From JBBSJZ01 sp041751935 (GTDB lineage Bacteria; Planctomycetota; Planctomycetia; Pirellulales; Pirellulaceae): a stretch of 64,000 bases of DNA. The stretch covers positions 85,915 through 149,914 of the forward strand of contig JBGSIA010000100.1 of assembly GCA_041751935.1 (NCBI GenBank). Reading direction: 5' to 3'. The position numbers and the translations under genes are program-made. The notes beneath the pieces were generated by a model, which did no database searches, was not told where the DNA came from, and worked only from the letters and a program-made list of their open reading frames with translations. Numbering within the stretch: position 1 is the stretch's first letter; each line of letters opens with the position of its first letter. Below, one piece after another: positions 8,488-16,558 of this stretch.

Positions 8488-10662
8488 CTACTGTTTTCTG
8501 CGGTAAAAAAGTCTCGCGGCTGGGTGCATTGCCAGTCCCTGCCATTCCGCTGCCCGATTCAAAGAAATCAACCCGTTCACCAATTCCGGTGGCTGATACA
8601 AAGCATGGAGAGTTGCCGTAATCAACTCACCGGGAGCGTCCAATCGCGATACCAGGAATGCGGTTGTGCCCACCGTGTCAATTCCAGCTTCAGGTAATTC
8701 TGCAGCGGCATAATCGGCGCGGGGAATGGTCATTGGGCGTAGAGTAGGATGTTGTAACGAGACGGTGACTCCGTTCTCGATCGGAATGATAGACCATTTC
8801 TGGCTGGCCAATAGATCAGCGACCAATCGGCTGCCGCGACCGATACAGATGACTGCAACGTCCGGCGCCTCCGCTTCAATCAACCGCGGCCAGGGGATCT
8901 CGACCCGCGGTAACACCTCGGGCGGCAATTCAAAGGAGTCAAAAATCAGCTCGGCTGCCATTCGCGAACCGCTGCCTTCGGGACCTACCGCAACTCGATG
9001 ACCCGCAAGTTGTAGGATCGACTGGACGCCTGAATCCTCTCGCACCAGCAAGTGCACTGCCTCGTAAAATAGTGGCGCGACCACACACAATCGATCGTCG
9101 TTAATTGCTGAAGCTTGCATCGGAGCAATTGCAACTTCGCCTGAGAGTAAACGATCTCGATTGTCAAGCGAACCGCCGCTGTGAACGACATTGGTCGCGA
9201 CGTTATGAGTCGACTTCAAACGCTGTGCAAGTGTGTCGGAGACCTCATCATAAACACCACCATGCAATCCGCCCGCGATAACGACTCGATCTGGCATCGC
9301 ATTGCGTGACTGTTGCCAGACCATCATCGCGATAGCCAAGCCCAGCGGTGCCAGCAACACGAGCGAGAGCACGGCGGCTTGGAATCGTCGGTGGTTGACG
9401 GAAGGATTGAGCATTCGGCGGCCCAGCAGAGCGGCAACCAGCGGTACACCTTCAAACCAATGCCAAGCCTTAATCAGCATCGAACGCGGTCGTGCATGAA
9501 TGGGTCGCGCTTCGAGGAAAGCGTCCACGTCATCGGCTAGTACTGCTGCCGAGGCATACCGTTTGTTCGGAAGTTTCTCCAAGCACTTGGCGATGATCGT
9601 TTCCAAGTCCGCGGGAGTGTCACTGCGATACAGTCGGACTGACGGTGCTGGTGAATGAACAACTTGAATCAACGTTTGCATCACGCTGTCAGCCACAATG
9701 GGCGGACGACCGGTAATACATGCAAAGAGGATCGCACCGAGTGAATAAACGTCACTTTGCCGGGTTGCACGATCGCTGTCACCGCCTGCTTGCTCGGGAG
9801 CCATGTAGTGTGGGGTGCCAACCGCCGCGCCGCTGCCGGTGACACTGCTGTCGCCGTCCATGTGTTTTGCCAGCCCAAAGTCAGTGACGTGAATCTGGTC
9901 GTCCTCGTCGATCAACACATTTGCTGGCTTTAGGTCACGATGGAGGACACCGTTTTGATGGGCATGATGTATCGCGCGTGCAACATCGCGAACGTATCGC
10001 GCGGCCAACTGAAAACTCAGTTGCTCGTCACTGATCTTTCGCTGCAAGTCCGTGCCGCCGATGTACTCCATCGAAAAGTAATGGTGACCAGCCAGATGCC
10101 CAAACTGGTACACCGAAACGATCCCCGCATGCTTGAGCCTCGCAGCTGCTTGAGCTTCGGTATAAAAACGGCGAACCTCGTTTTCACCAGCGAGGATACC
10201 GCTGCGAATCATTTTCACAGCAACCTGACGCTGCAGATGTCGTTGGCTGGCAAGGTAAACGATTCCCATACCACCGCGACCGAGTACTTTTAGCAACAAG
10301 TAGTCACCCAGTTCAAACGGTAGCGTTGGCCCAGGATCACCCTTGGACCGGTTCGGCATCGGCAAGGTGACCGCCGGATCGCCGCCGGAAAGATCCGCTC
10401 CAGAACCGTCTTGCAACGATTTTGCGTCCAAGGCCACGGTATCAGCACCTGGCGCCGCCGGTAAGACATTCAAACCGGAAGCGGCTGCAGAAACGCGTCC
10501 GATCAAATCAGCGGCTTCCATCAATTGTCGCAGCTCATCGGAAAGCTCAGGGAATTGAGCCAAAAACTCATCGCGATTGTCGATGGTCCCCTCGTCGCAT
10601 GACTTCAAGTACGCCGCGAACGCTTCGTCCAGCGGATCGGTCTTTGGGGGAGGGTCAACCAT
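8488..10662 (-). CDS. Transmembrane Ser/Thr protein kinase fused to a TAXI-type solute-binding domain
   Basis: 724 residues. N-terminal 1-115: acidic segment with the AYLKSCDEGTIDNRDEFLAQ-type motif common before planctomycete kinases. Kinase domain about 118-385: glycine loop GRGGMGIV (128-135), Lys150, HRDLKPAN (241-248), DFG (261-263), APE (288-290), all catalytic residues present. One TM helix at about 428-450. Residues 458-724 resemble the TAXI family of TRAP-transporter periplasmic binding proteins (VVIAGGLHGGVYDEVSDTLA, then VVHSGGSLDN, GEVAIAPMQ, GHRVAVGPEGSGSR). Predicted topology: kinase inside, binding domain outside, suggesting ligand-gated phosphorylation. It lies 126 bp downstream of an ECF sigma gene on the same strand. 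The TAXI half is an assignment by eye. Confidence 0.88.
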   Translation of the reverse strand: MVDPPPKTDPLDEAFAAYLKSCDEGTIDNRDEFLAQFPELSDELRQLMEAADLIGRVSAAASGLNVLPAAPGADTVALDAKSLQDGSGADLSGGDPAVTLPMPNRSKGDPGPTLPFELGDYLLLKVLGRGGMGIVYLASQRHLQRQVAVKMIRSGILAGENEVRRFYTEAQAAARLKHAGIVSVYQFGHLAGHHYFSMEYIGGTDLQRKISDEQLSFQLAARYVRDVARAIHHAHQNGVLHRDLKPANVLIDEDDQIHVTDFGLAKHMDGDSSVTGSGAAVGTPHYMAPEQAGGDSDRATRQSDVYSLGAILFACITGRPPIVADSVMQTLIQVVHSPAPSVRLYRSDTPADLETIIAKCLEKLPNKRYASAAVLADDVDAFLEARPIHARPRSMLIKAWHWFEGVPLVAALLGRRMLNPSVNHRRFQAAVLSLVLLAPLGLAIAMMVWQQSRNAMPDRVVIAGGLHGGVYDEVSDTLAQRLKSTHNVATNVVHSGGSLDNRDRLLSGEVAIAPMQASAINDDRLCVVAPLFYEAVHLLVREDSGVQSILQLAGHRVAVGPEGSGSRMAAELIFDSFELPPEVLPRVEIPWPRLIEAEAPDVAVICIGRGSRLVADLLASQKWSIIPIENGVTVSLQHPTLRPMTIPRADYAAAELPEAGIDTVGTTAFLVSRLDAPGELITATLHALYQPPELVNGLISLNRAAEWQGLAMHPAARLFYRRKQ

Positions 10663-10753
10663 AGAGGAATTTCAGACTACAACGAATGCACGATGTTCAA
10701 ACGCAGCCGTTTCATTGTAATGGACGGTTAGAGTCAATGGCCGCGTTGGGTCG

Positions 10754-10795
10754 AGCCTAGGGGCGCGCTATTTCGATTAAGCAACATCCTAGGCT
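10754..10795. repeat. 8-bp inverted repeat AGCCTAGG/CCTAGGCT at sigma-factor 3' end
   Basis: Perfect inverted repeat, arms 10754-10761 and 10788-10795, separated by 26 nt. It includes the stop codon of the ECF sigma gene and lies between it and the kinase gene. No T-run follows, so a terminator role is unproven; it could modulate read-through into the kinase gene. Confidence 0.35.
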
Positions 10796-11502
10796 AACCA
10801 AGGGCTCGAACGGTCGTCCAGAATCGTCCGCAGTTTCTGCAGGCCACGTTTGAGTAATCCCGCGACTGCCATTTCCGTCTTGCCCATTCGCTGGACGATG
10901 TCCGCCAGCGGCAGCCCTTCCATGTACCGCAACCGAATCGCTTCGGCCTGGGTCTCGGGTAACTGGTGAAGCGCCTCCAATAAAGCAATCGTGGCTTCTG
11001 CACGGATCGCCACTCCGCTGGGACTGGTGGTGCTGCCAGGTAGCTGCTGAATCCAGCCCCCGCCTGCGGAATCGTTCTCCGCGTGATTCCCTAGTTGTAC
11101 TTCACGTTTGAGTGATCGCTTCTGCGCCGTCACGTGCCGAGTTACGGCGGAAGCGACATTGTTTTTTAGCATCCCACGAAGCCATGAAGAAAACTCAGCG
11201 GTTGTTTCACCACGGAAGGAAGGCAAATCTCGCTTGGCTTCCATGAACGTAATTTGAACAATGTCTGCGGGATCGATGCGTCGACGCAGACGTTCGGAAA
11301 GATAGCGATGGGCTAGCATCAACAGGTAACCGCGATACTGTTCCAACAAACGGCCCAACGCCTCATTGCTTCCCGCTTTGGCGCCTATCAGCAATTCGGT
11401 CGTGGACTGTTCACCACTCAATTTGAAACACACCCGGCTGCACAAAGGATAATAACGCCCAAAACGACATTTCGCAGTCGGCCGTTTGGTCGGCGGACGC
11501 AT
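10789..11502 (-). CDS. ECF-type RNA polymerase sigma factor, planctomycete kinase-associated type
   Basis: 237 residues from ATG 11502; a GTG at 11433 would remove 23 basic residues and give a start closer to the sigma-2 region (TTELLIGAKAGSNEALGRLL), so the start is uncertain. Sigma-2 region includes DIVQITFMEAKRDLPSFRG; the sigma-4 helix-turn-helix is at the C-terminus (LPETQAEAIRLRYMEG then LADIVQRMGKTEMAVAGLLK). Directs RNA polymerase to a specific regulon. No anti-sigma gene is adjacent; instead a Ser/Thr kinase gene follows. Several planctomycetal ECF groups are known to be linked to Ser/Thr kinases, so control by phosphorylation is a reasonable inference. Confidence 0.9.
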   Translation of the reverse strand: MRPPTKRPTAKCRFGRYYPLCSRVCFKLSGEQSTTELLIGAKAGSNEALGRLLEQYRGYLLMLAHRYLSERLRRRIDPADIVQITFMEAKRDLPSFRGETTAEFSSWLRGMLKNNVASAVTRHVTAQKRSLKREVQLGNHAENDSAGGGWIQQLPGSTTSPSGVAIRAEATIALLEALHQLPETQAEAIRLRYMEGLPLADIVQRMGKTEMAVAGLLKRGLQKLRTILDDRSSPWLA

Positions 11503-11580
11503 GCTGGATACAATCTTACACTCTCAACCGACAGCGAAAGGGCCACCCGCCTTTTTACCACACGTTACAAGGACCATTTG

Positions 11581-12360
11581 ATGGTTTTACAGAAGCAACG
11601 GATTTCGAGATCGCAGCGAACTTCACTTGGATCTGCGATACAACTTCTTGCGGCGAGCTGGGTCTTGCTGACACTGGTCGGTTGCGGAAAGTCGCCTGAA
11701 CCTGCGCCCACCGTGACGGCTCCACCAACTTCTGCGGTCGTTGACGATCCAGCTTCCCAGGCTGAACCACCGGGAACAATCGAAATGCCGTCGGGTGTTG
11801 TCCCCGGAGCCAGTGATGCTCCGGCCCCCAGCCCCACCGGCGGCCTGGAATTGCCCAAGGACGTTCCCCTGCCGACAGATTCGTCCAGCACTCCGCCAGT
11901 GACAACGAGTCAATCGCCGATATTGTTCGCCGATTGGAACACGATTGAGCAGATGGTGACTTCATCCAATCAGATTACGATCGTCGATCTGTGGTCGCTG
12001 TCCTGTCCGCCATGCATGAAAGAATTTCCTGGGCTCGTTCGCTTGCACGAGCAATATGGCTCGAAAGTGAAGTGCATTGGTGTTGATGTTGACTTCGACG
12101 GACGAAAAACTCGACCGCCGCAGTCGTACCAGTCACGCGTTGACGAGTTTCTCTCGAGCGTTGATGCCAAGTTCCCGAACTATATTTCCAGTACCCCAAG
12201 CGACGATGTGTTTAAGCTTGTCGATATTCCATCGATTCCGGCCGTCCTCGTCTATGACGCTGAGGGAAATCTGGTTAAGAAGTTTGCGGACGCTGGCGAT
12301 ACGATTGGCTTCACCTACGAAAAAGACGTGATTCCTCTCGTCGAGAAACTCGCGGGCTAA
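11581..12360 (+). CDS. Thioredoxin-like (TlpA/ResA-type) lipoprotein
   Basis: 259 residues from ATG 11581, preceded by AAGGA 7-8 nt upstream; the TTG codon just before is less likely. Lipoprotein signal with lipobox TLVGC (Cys35), then a long Pro/Thr/Ser-rich linker (about 36-110), then a thioredoxin fold with catalytic CPPC (Cys142-Cys145, in LWSLSCPPCMKEF) and the cis-Pro region DIPSIPAVLVYD. Membrane-tethered thiol-disulfide reductase facing the periplasm, like TlpA/ResA, typically reducing cytochrome c apoproteins or secreted proteins. Divergent from the sigma factor, and followed after 24 bp by the DinB-like gene. Confidence 0.9.
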   Translation: MVLQKQRISRSQRTSLGSAIQLLAASWVLLTLVGCGKSPEPAPTVTAPPTSAVVDDPASQAEPPGTIEMPSGVVPGASDAPAPSPTGGLELPKDVPLPTDSSSTPPVTTSQSPILFADWNTIEQMVTSSNQITIVDLWSLSCPPCMKEFPGLVRLHEQYGSKVKCIGVDVDFDGRKTRPPQSYQSRVDEFLSSVDAKFPNYISSTPSDDVFKLVDIPSIPAVLVYDAEGNLVKKFADAGDTIGFTYEKDVIPLVEKLAG

Positions 12361-12384
12361 TTTCAATTTCATCCAGTAAACGAT

Positions 12385-12945
12385 ATGCACCCACTTGTCG
12401 CTAGTCGTCGCCCCAGTAGCGAAGAATACTCACACGACTATCACCGCGATTTGGTCGCGCAAGTCGAAGCTGACTGTGTCATCGAAGTGTTCCAGAAGCA
12501 ACAAGTCTTGCTCTGTGAACTTGCCAGCCATTTGACGACCGAACAAATCGATCGCGTGCATGCGCCGTATACTTGGACACTGCGCCAAGTCTTTGAGCAT
12601 TGTGCCGATGCCGAGCGAATCTTTGGCTATCGAATGCTGCGATTTGCTGCCGGCGACAACACTGATATCCCAAGCTGGAATGAAAACCAATATGCCGACA
12701 GCCGCTTCGGCCTCGGCAATTTTGGTGCCATCGTGACTGAGCTGGGTATGTTGCGGGACGCGAACTCGTTGTTGCTTCGACGTATTGTCCCTGCCGCCTG
12801 GGATCGTCGCGGCACCGTCGATGGTAGCGGCATCACGGTGCGAGCACTCGCCTGGGTTTGCGCCGGCCACCTACAGCACCATTTGCAGATCGTTCAGCAG
12901 CGCGTGGAAACGAACGTTTGCGTTGAAACTGACGTTGAATCGTAA
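12385..12945 (+). CDS. DinB-like (DinB_2) four-helix-bundle protein
   Basis: 186 residues. Pattern of the DinB/YfiT superfamily: PYTWTLRQVFEHCADAERIF with His72, and AGHLQHHLQIV near the C-terminus with His162 and His165/166 as the other likely divalent-metal ligands. Members are metal-dependent, and some are thiol-S-transferases acting with bacillithiol or mycothiol; the substrate here is unknown. The short preceding N-terminal tail is not conserved in appearance. Probably co-transcribed with the TlpA-like gene 24 bp upstream. Its 3' end faces thiE. Confidence 0.8.
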   Translation: MHPLVASRRPSSEEYSHDYHRDLVAQVEADCVIEVFQKQQVLLCELASHLTTEQIDRVHAPYTWTLRQVFEHCADAERIFGYRMLRFAAGDNTDIPSWNENQYADSRFGLGNFGAIVTELGMLRDANSLLLRRIVPAAWDRRGTVDGSGITVRALAWVCAGHLQHHLQIVQQRVETNVCVETDVES

Positions 12946-13017
12946 AGATGCAGGTTCAGTGCTTTGTCGCCTGTATCGGGCAGTAAAACTTTACCTATAT
13001 TTTGGGTGGCGAGCGAA

Positions 13018-14091
13018 CTACGAACTTGTCGCCGCAATCAACGTAGCCTTCAATCCGCGTGCGGCCTTGGTGATGTCCGGTGCATCGCAAATAGCCGCCG
13101 TGACCGCGATCCGCCCAATGCCTGATTCAACGACGCTTGGTAAATTCACCGAAGTGATTCCGCCGATAGCGAATGCAGGAATCGTGATCTCGCGAGCGAC
13201 TTGTTGCAACAGTTCCGTGCCCACAAACGAATCAAAACGCTTGGTGCTGCTGGCAAAGACTGGCCCGACGCCGATATAGTCGACTCCCTGAGTCACTGCT
13301 GTTCTAGCTTGCTCGATCGAATGCGTGGACAAACCGACCAGCATTTCCCTGCCTACGATTTTGCGAACCATGTTGACAGGAAGTTCGTCTTGTCCGACGT
13401 GCACACCATCGGCTCCAGATGCGACCGCGATATCCGCGCGATCGTTGACGATGAACAGTGTTTTATTCTGGCGGCACAATCGGGAGGCTACGCCAGCGCG
13501 GTCAAACAGCGTGCGGTCGGTCGCTGACCGGTCGCGAAGTTGGAGCACATCCACACCACCCTCGAAGCACTGTTTTAATCGACTGACAAAGAGATCTTCG
13601 GAGCCCGCGGTATCCATCAGCACATACAGTTTCGCCACGGCAATCAAATTTTGCGGTCGGTTGGCGTACTGATTTCGAAGTTCAAGTGTGGCGAAAACAT
13701 CGTACGACTGATAGCGAATCGCCTCGATCTGTGAAGCGAAATTGACGGAAATCAATTTGCCATACTCCTCCAAGCACCTCAACGACTGCTGGACTCGATT
13801 CGCTGCTGCCGAAATCACTGCACCGAATGTACTGCGGTCGTATTCTTGCGGCGTGCCCAATTCGGTACCAACATCGTTCGCCGTATCACGAGCTCGCAAC
13901 AGTTGTTCGCGAGAAATACAAGTCAGGGCCGAGGTTAATGCGTGTCGTAGCGACTTGAGCGATCCGGAAATCGCAGCATCGTCAATCGCAAAACGAGCGT
14001 ATTCTTCCAGAGTCCGCAAACCTTCGGCGGCTCGATTTGCGGACGCGTCCAGGATACGATAGACACTTACGGACTGATCACAATTCATCAT
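13018..14091 (-). CDS. thiE: Thiamine-phosphate synthase with N-terminal extension domain
   Basis: 357 residues from tandem ATGs at 14091/14088, preceded by GAGAGG. The C-terminal part (about 153-350) is the TIM-barrel ThiE, coupling hydroxymethylpyrimidine diphosphate and thiazole phosphate into thiamine phosphate: DVLQLRDRSAT, FIVNDRADIAVASGADGVHV, GLSTHS, DYIGVGPVFASSTK and AIGGI are all present. Residues 1-145 form a separate helical domain (RILDASANRAAEGLRTLEEYARF) found in a subset of longer ThiE proteins, known from cyanobacteria and planctomycetes, of unclear role. Divergent from the SGNH hydrolase gene with only 18 bp between start codons, so promoters must overlap the coding ends. 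Confidence 0.95.
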   Translation of the reverse strand: MMNCDQSVSVYRILDASANRAAEGLRTLEEYARFAIDDAAISGSLKSLRHALTSALTCISREQLLRARDTANDVGTELGTPQEYDRSTFGAVISAAANRVQQSLRCLEEYGKLISVNFASQIEAIRYQSYDVFATLELRNQYANRPQNLIAVAKLYVLMDTAGSEDLFVSRLKQCFEGGVDVLQLRDRSATDRTLFDRAGVASRLCRQNKTLFIVNDRADIAVASGADGVHVGQDELPVNMVRKIVGREMLVGLSTHSIEQARTAVTQGVDYIGVGPVFASSTKRFDSFVGTELLQQVAREITIPAFAIGGITSVNLPSVVESGIGRIAVTAAICDAPDITKAARGLKATLIAATSS

Positions 14092-14109
14092 CAACAGGCC
14101 TCTCAATTC

Positions 14110-14850
14110 ATGAGAAAAACCAATTCATCTTGTAGCTTCACGGCTGCGTTGGCTATCTGCCTAGCCCTGGCATCGACCGCATCAGGTCAAAACGACGCTA
14201 AGAAACCAGCAAAGAAGGCTGCTCAACGCCCGACGTTCGTTGATCCCGAAGTGGACTCGTCGCTGCCAAATGTGCTCCTTCTTGGAGATTCTATCTCGAT
14301 AGGATACACGTTGCCGGTACGAAAACTTCTCACAGGCAAAGCGAATGTCTTTCGCCCTGCGGCGAATTGCGGTCCGACTACCAATGGCGTGGAGAATCTA
14401 GAGAGCTGGCTGGGCGACCGCAAATGGGACGTGATCCATTTTAACTTTGGACTACACGACCTGAAGTACATGAATGAGAAAAATGGCTTGGCTGATCCGC
14501 AAGATCTTCAAAGCCACCAGCAAGTTCCTCTGGCACAGTACACTTCGAACCTAAAGCAGATTTCTGAGCGGTTGAAGAAAACCGGAGCAGTGGTTATCTG
14601 GTGCGAAACGACGCCAGTTCCCGAAGGATCAGCGGGGCGTATCCCAGGTGATGAGTTGCGTTACAACGACGCCGCGGCAAAAGTGATGAAGGAGCTCGGC
14701 GGAATCGAGGTCAACGATTTGCACTCGTATGTGCTGAAAAACGTTCTTGACGAACAACGCCCTGCCAACGTCCACTTCACCGATGCCGGTTCAGATTTGT
14801 TAGCCAAACAAGTTGCCGAGAAGATAGCTCAACGCCTTGCTTCCAAATAA
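14110..14850 (+). CDS. Secreted SGNH/GDSL-type hydrolase
   Basis: 246 residues. Signal peptide 1-26 (AALAICLALASTASG) followed by a Lys/Ala-rich spacer (DAKKPAKKAAQR). SGNH block I is NVLLLGDSISIGY with nucleophile Ser61; block III is HFNFGLHDL, where the usual GxND is replaced by GLHD; block V is NVHFTDAGS, where the His is present but the Asp expected three residues before is Ala. This is a subfamily pattern rather than damage, but the exact catalytic dyad is unclear. Predicted esterase/lipase-like enzyme acting on an extracytoplasmic ester such as acetylated glycan. Lies just upstream of tRNA-Arg. Confidence 0.85.
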   Translation: MRKTNSSCSFTAALAICLALASTASGQNDAKKPAKKAAQRPTFVDPEVDSSLPNVLLLGDSISIGYTLPVRKLLTGKANVFRPAANCGPTTNGVENLESWLGDRKWDVIHFNFGLHDLKYMNEKNGLADPQDLQSHQQVPLAQYTSNLKQISERLKKTGAVVIWCETTPVPEGSAGRIPGDELRYNDAAAKVMKELGGIEVNDLHSYVLKNVLDEQRPANVHFTDAGSDLLAKQVAEKIAQRLASK

Positions 14851-14869
14851 CGGAGCCTGGAATGAACCC

Positions 14870-14942
14870 GCCCGCGTAGCTCAGGGGATAGAGCGGCGCT
14901 TTCCTAAAGCGTAGGTCGCAAGTTCGAATCTTGCCGCGGGTA
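14870..14942 (+). tRNA. tRNA-Arg (anticodon CCU)
   Basis: 73 nt, complete cloverleaf. Acceptor GCCCGCG pairs with CGCGGGT (first pair G-U), D-arm GCTC/GAGC, anticodon stem GCGCT/AGCGT with loop TTCCTAA (anticodon CCT at 14903-14905), T-arm GCAAG TTCGAAT CTTGC. Discriminator base is A; the CCA end is not encoded. Reads AGG codons. It starts 19 bp after the SGNH gene stop. Confidence 0.97.
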
Positions 14943-15001
14943 CTGTATATCGTGGATGATCGGTCTAAAACGTGATGTCGTCTTTCAGCCCGCGTGATTA
15001 C

Positions 15002-15025
15002 GCATCGTCGGCTAAATGACGATGC
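15002..15025. terminator. Inverted repeat downstream of tRNA-Arg (possible terminator)
   Basis: Perfect 8-bp stem GCATCGTC/GACGATGC with an 8-nt loop (GGCTAAAT), 60 bp after the tRNA 3' end. No T-run follows, so a Rho-independent role is tentative. The rest of the 150-bp gap up to the rhodanese gene shows no gene. Confidence 0.35.
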
Positions 15026-15093
15026 CACTTACTTAGTATCCGAAAAGGCGTCCGGTTTTCACCACGCGGAAACCACGTGGTCGCGGAGAAGCC

Positions 15094-15576
15094 ATGTCCT
15101 ATCTCAAACAGCTGCTCGTACCAATCGCTGATGCATTCTTCGCATGCCTAGACACACTCGATGCCCTGCGAGGTCGATCTGCCGTACGACAAATTTCGAT
15201 TGAACAGTTGGTTGAGCGACAAGCGGCTGCTGCAGCGAAACCTGATGTTGACTTCGTGCTTGTCGATGTTCGCAGTCCATCCGAACAGGAGGTGTCGGTG
15301 ATTCCCTCGGCCATCACCAAGAATGCATTCGAGAGAAGTCCTGATGAGCATCGTGGCAAAACAGTGATTGCCTACTGCACCGCTGGCGGCCGAAGTTACC
15401 TCTATGCGAGAAAGCTCGCCAGGCAAAACCGACAGACACTCAATTTGAAACCCGGTATCGTCGGTTGGTGCAACGCGCACTTGCCACTGCAAACGATCGA
15501 TGGCCAAACGACCAGGCACGTCGCAATTGATACCGCGTTGTACTCTGTTCCAGCGGAGTATTTGGCTGTCAATTGA
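15094..15576 (+). CDS. Rhodanese-like domain protein
   Basis: 160 residues, a single rhodanese domain after an N-terminal helix of about 35 residues. Visible: VDFVLVDVRSPSEQEVSVIP (the CH2A region) and the active loop YCTAGGRS with catalytic Cys95. Six-residue loop CTAGGR fits sulfurtransferases rather than phosphatases. Likely transfers sulfane sulfur; partner unknown. No signal peptide. The neighbours (tRNA-Arg and convergent trmB) do not define a pathway. An 8-bp near-perfect palindrome (GAAGTGCA-T-TGCACTTC) straddles the stop codon. Confidence 0.88.
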   Translation: MSYLKQLLVPIADAFFACLDTLDALRGRSAVRQISIEQLVERQAAAAAKPDVDFVLVDVRSPSEQEVSVIPSAITKNAFERSPDEHRGKTVIAYCTAGGRSYLYARKLARQNRQTLNLKPGIVGWCNAHLPLQTIDGQTTRHVAIDTALYSVPAEYLAVN

Positions 15577-15776
15577 AGTGCATTGCACTTCGAAATCGAG
15601 TGATAAATGCAGGCCAGGGTGATAACAGCGCTGAATTGGGCTTAGGCTTGCGTTGCCATTGCCAACAGGAACTCCATCGCCATCGTTCCGCACGATCGAC
15701 CAGCTCGGTGCGCAGTGCGTTCCCCTCCACGTATCGACCAATAACGTAGAAATTTCCGACAACTCAGTTGCTTCAA

Positions 15777-16421
15777 TCAGTTCTTGTTGTAAACAACTCG
15801 ATACACCGGAATATTGTGTTGGCGACTTCGTCGTTCAAAGTGTGTTCGATAGCCTAGTTCGTGAGTCGCTTCGGATGCTTGCTCTGGAATGGGCACGCCG
15901 AGTTCCGGCGCGATAGCAGCAATCATCTCGATCGTGTCTTCAAAGTAATCCAATACGTCAGTCCAAAAGTGCAAGCGACCGCCCGGACGAATGGAGCGAG
16001 AGAAATGCCGGATACTGGTTTCGTTCAAGACGCGGCGCTTGCGATGTCTTGCCTTCCACCACGGATCGGGGAAGTAGACATGGACAGCTTCTAACGATCC
16101 TTGCTGAATTTGGTTGGCAAAAATCGGTTCTGCATCGCCGGAAACAACGCGCGCGTTTTGCAATTCGGCCTTGGCTAGCCGCGCGGCGATGTGTTCGGCA
16201 AACTTGCATGCAATCTCAATCCCTAAAAAATTGGTACCGGGACATTCGGCTGCGGTTGTCGCCAAAAACAGCCCCTTGCCGCTGCCGACCTCGATCTCCA
16301 ACGGCGCGGAGTTCTGGAAAAGCGACTCACTATTGACTGTGCCGGGCAACGCATCGCTGTCAAATAACCAGCGGTCGAATTTAAGGTGTTCTGGTGGACG
16401 GCGGATTGGACTGCGTGGCAT
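15777..16421 (-). CDS. trmB: tRNA (guanine-N7-)-methyltransferase
   Basis: 214 residues, the normal TrmB length. Installs m7G46 in tRNA variable loops using SAM. SAM-binding motif EVGSGKGLFL, then FLGIEIACKFAEH, the family-specific HVYFPDPWWKARHRKRR block and the late GGRLHFWTDVLDYFE block are all present. The downstream 200-bp gap to the rhodanese stop contains no recognisable gene. Upstream 137 bp is a divergent promoter region shared with hemDE. Confidence 0.96.
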   Translation of the reverse strand: MPRSPIRRPPEHLKFDRWLFDSDALPGTVNSESLFQNSAPLEIEVGSGKGLFLATTAAECPGTNFLGIEIACKFAEHIAARLAKAELQNARVVSGDAEPIFANQIQQGSLEAVHVYFPDPWWKARHRKRRVLNETSIRHFSRSIRPGGRLHFWTDVLDYFEDTIEMIAAIAPELGVPIPEQASEATHELGYRTHFERRSRQHNIPVYRVVYNKN

Positions 16422-16558
16422 CGTGGAAGCAATTCTTCACTGCACAAGACGTGGTGGTGGCGGCGATTTGATGTCTCATCGTAACGCGGCGCAAAATCTC
16501 TACAATACTGCGACTGCTTTCCATCGTATCGATCTTTCACTCCAGTATTTTCTGATCC

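Noticed and set aside
14777..15028. Minus-strand frame containing KIRTCDLRF across the tRNA
   Set aside because: It is the antisense of the tRNA-Arg gene and a well-known type of false gene call.
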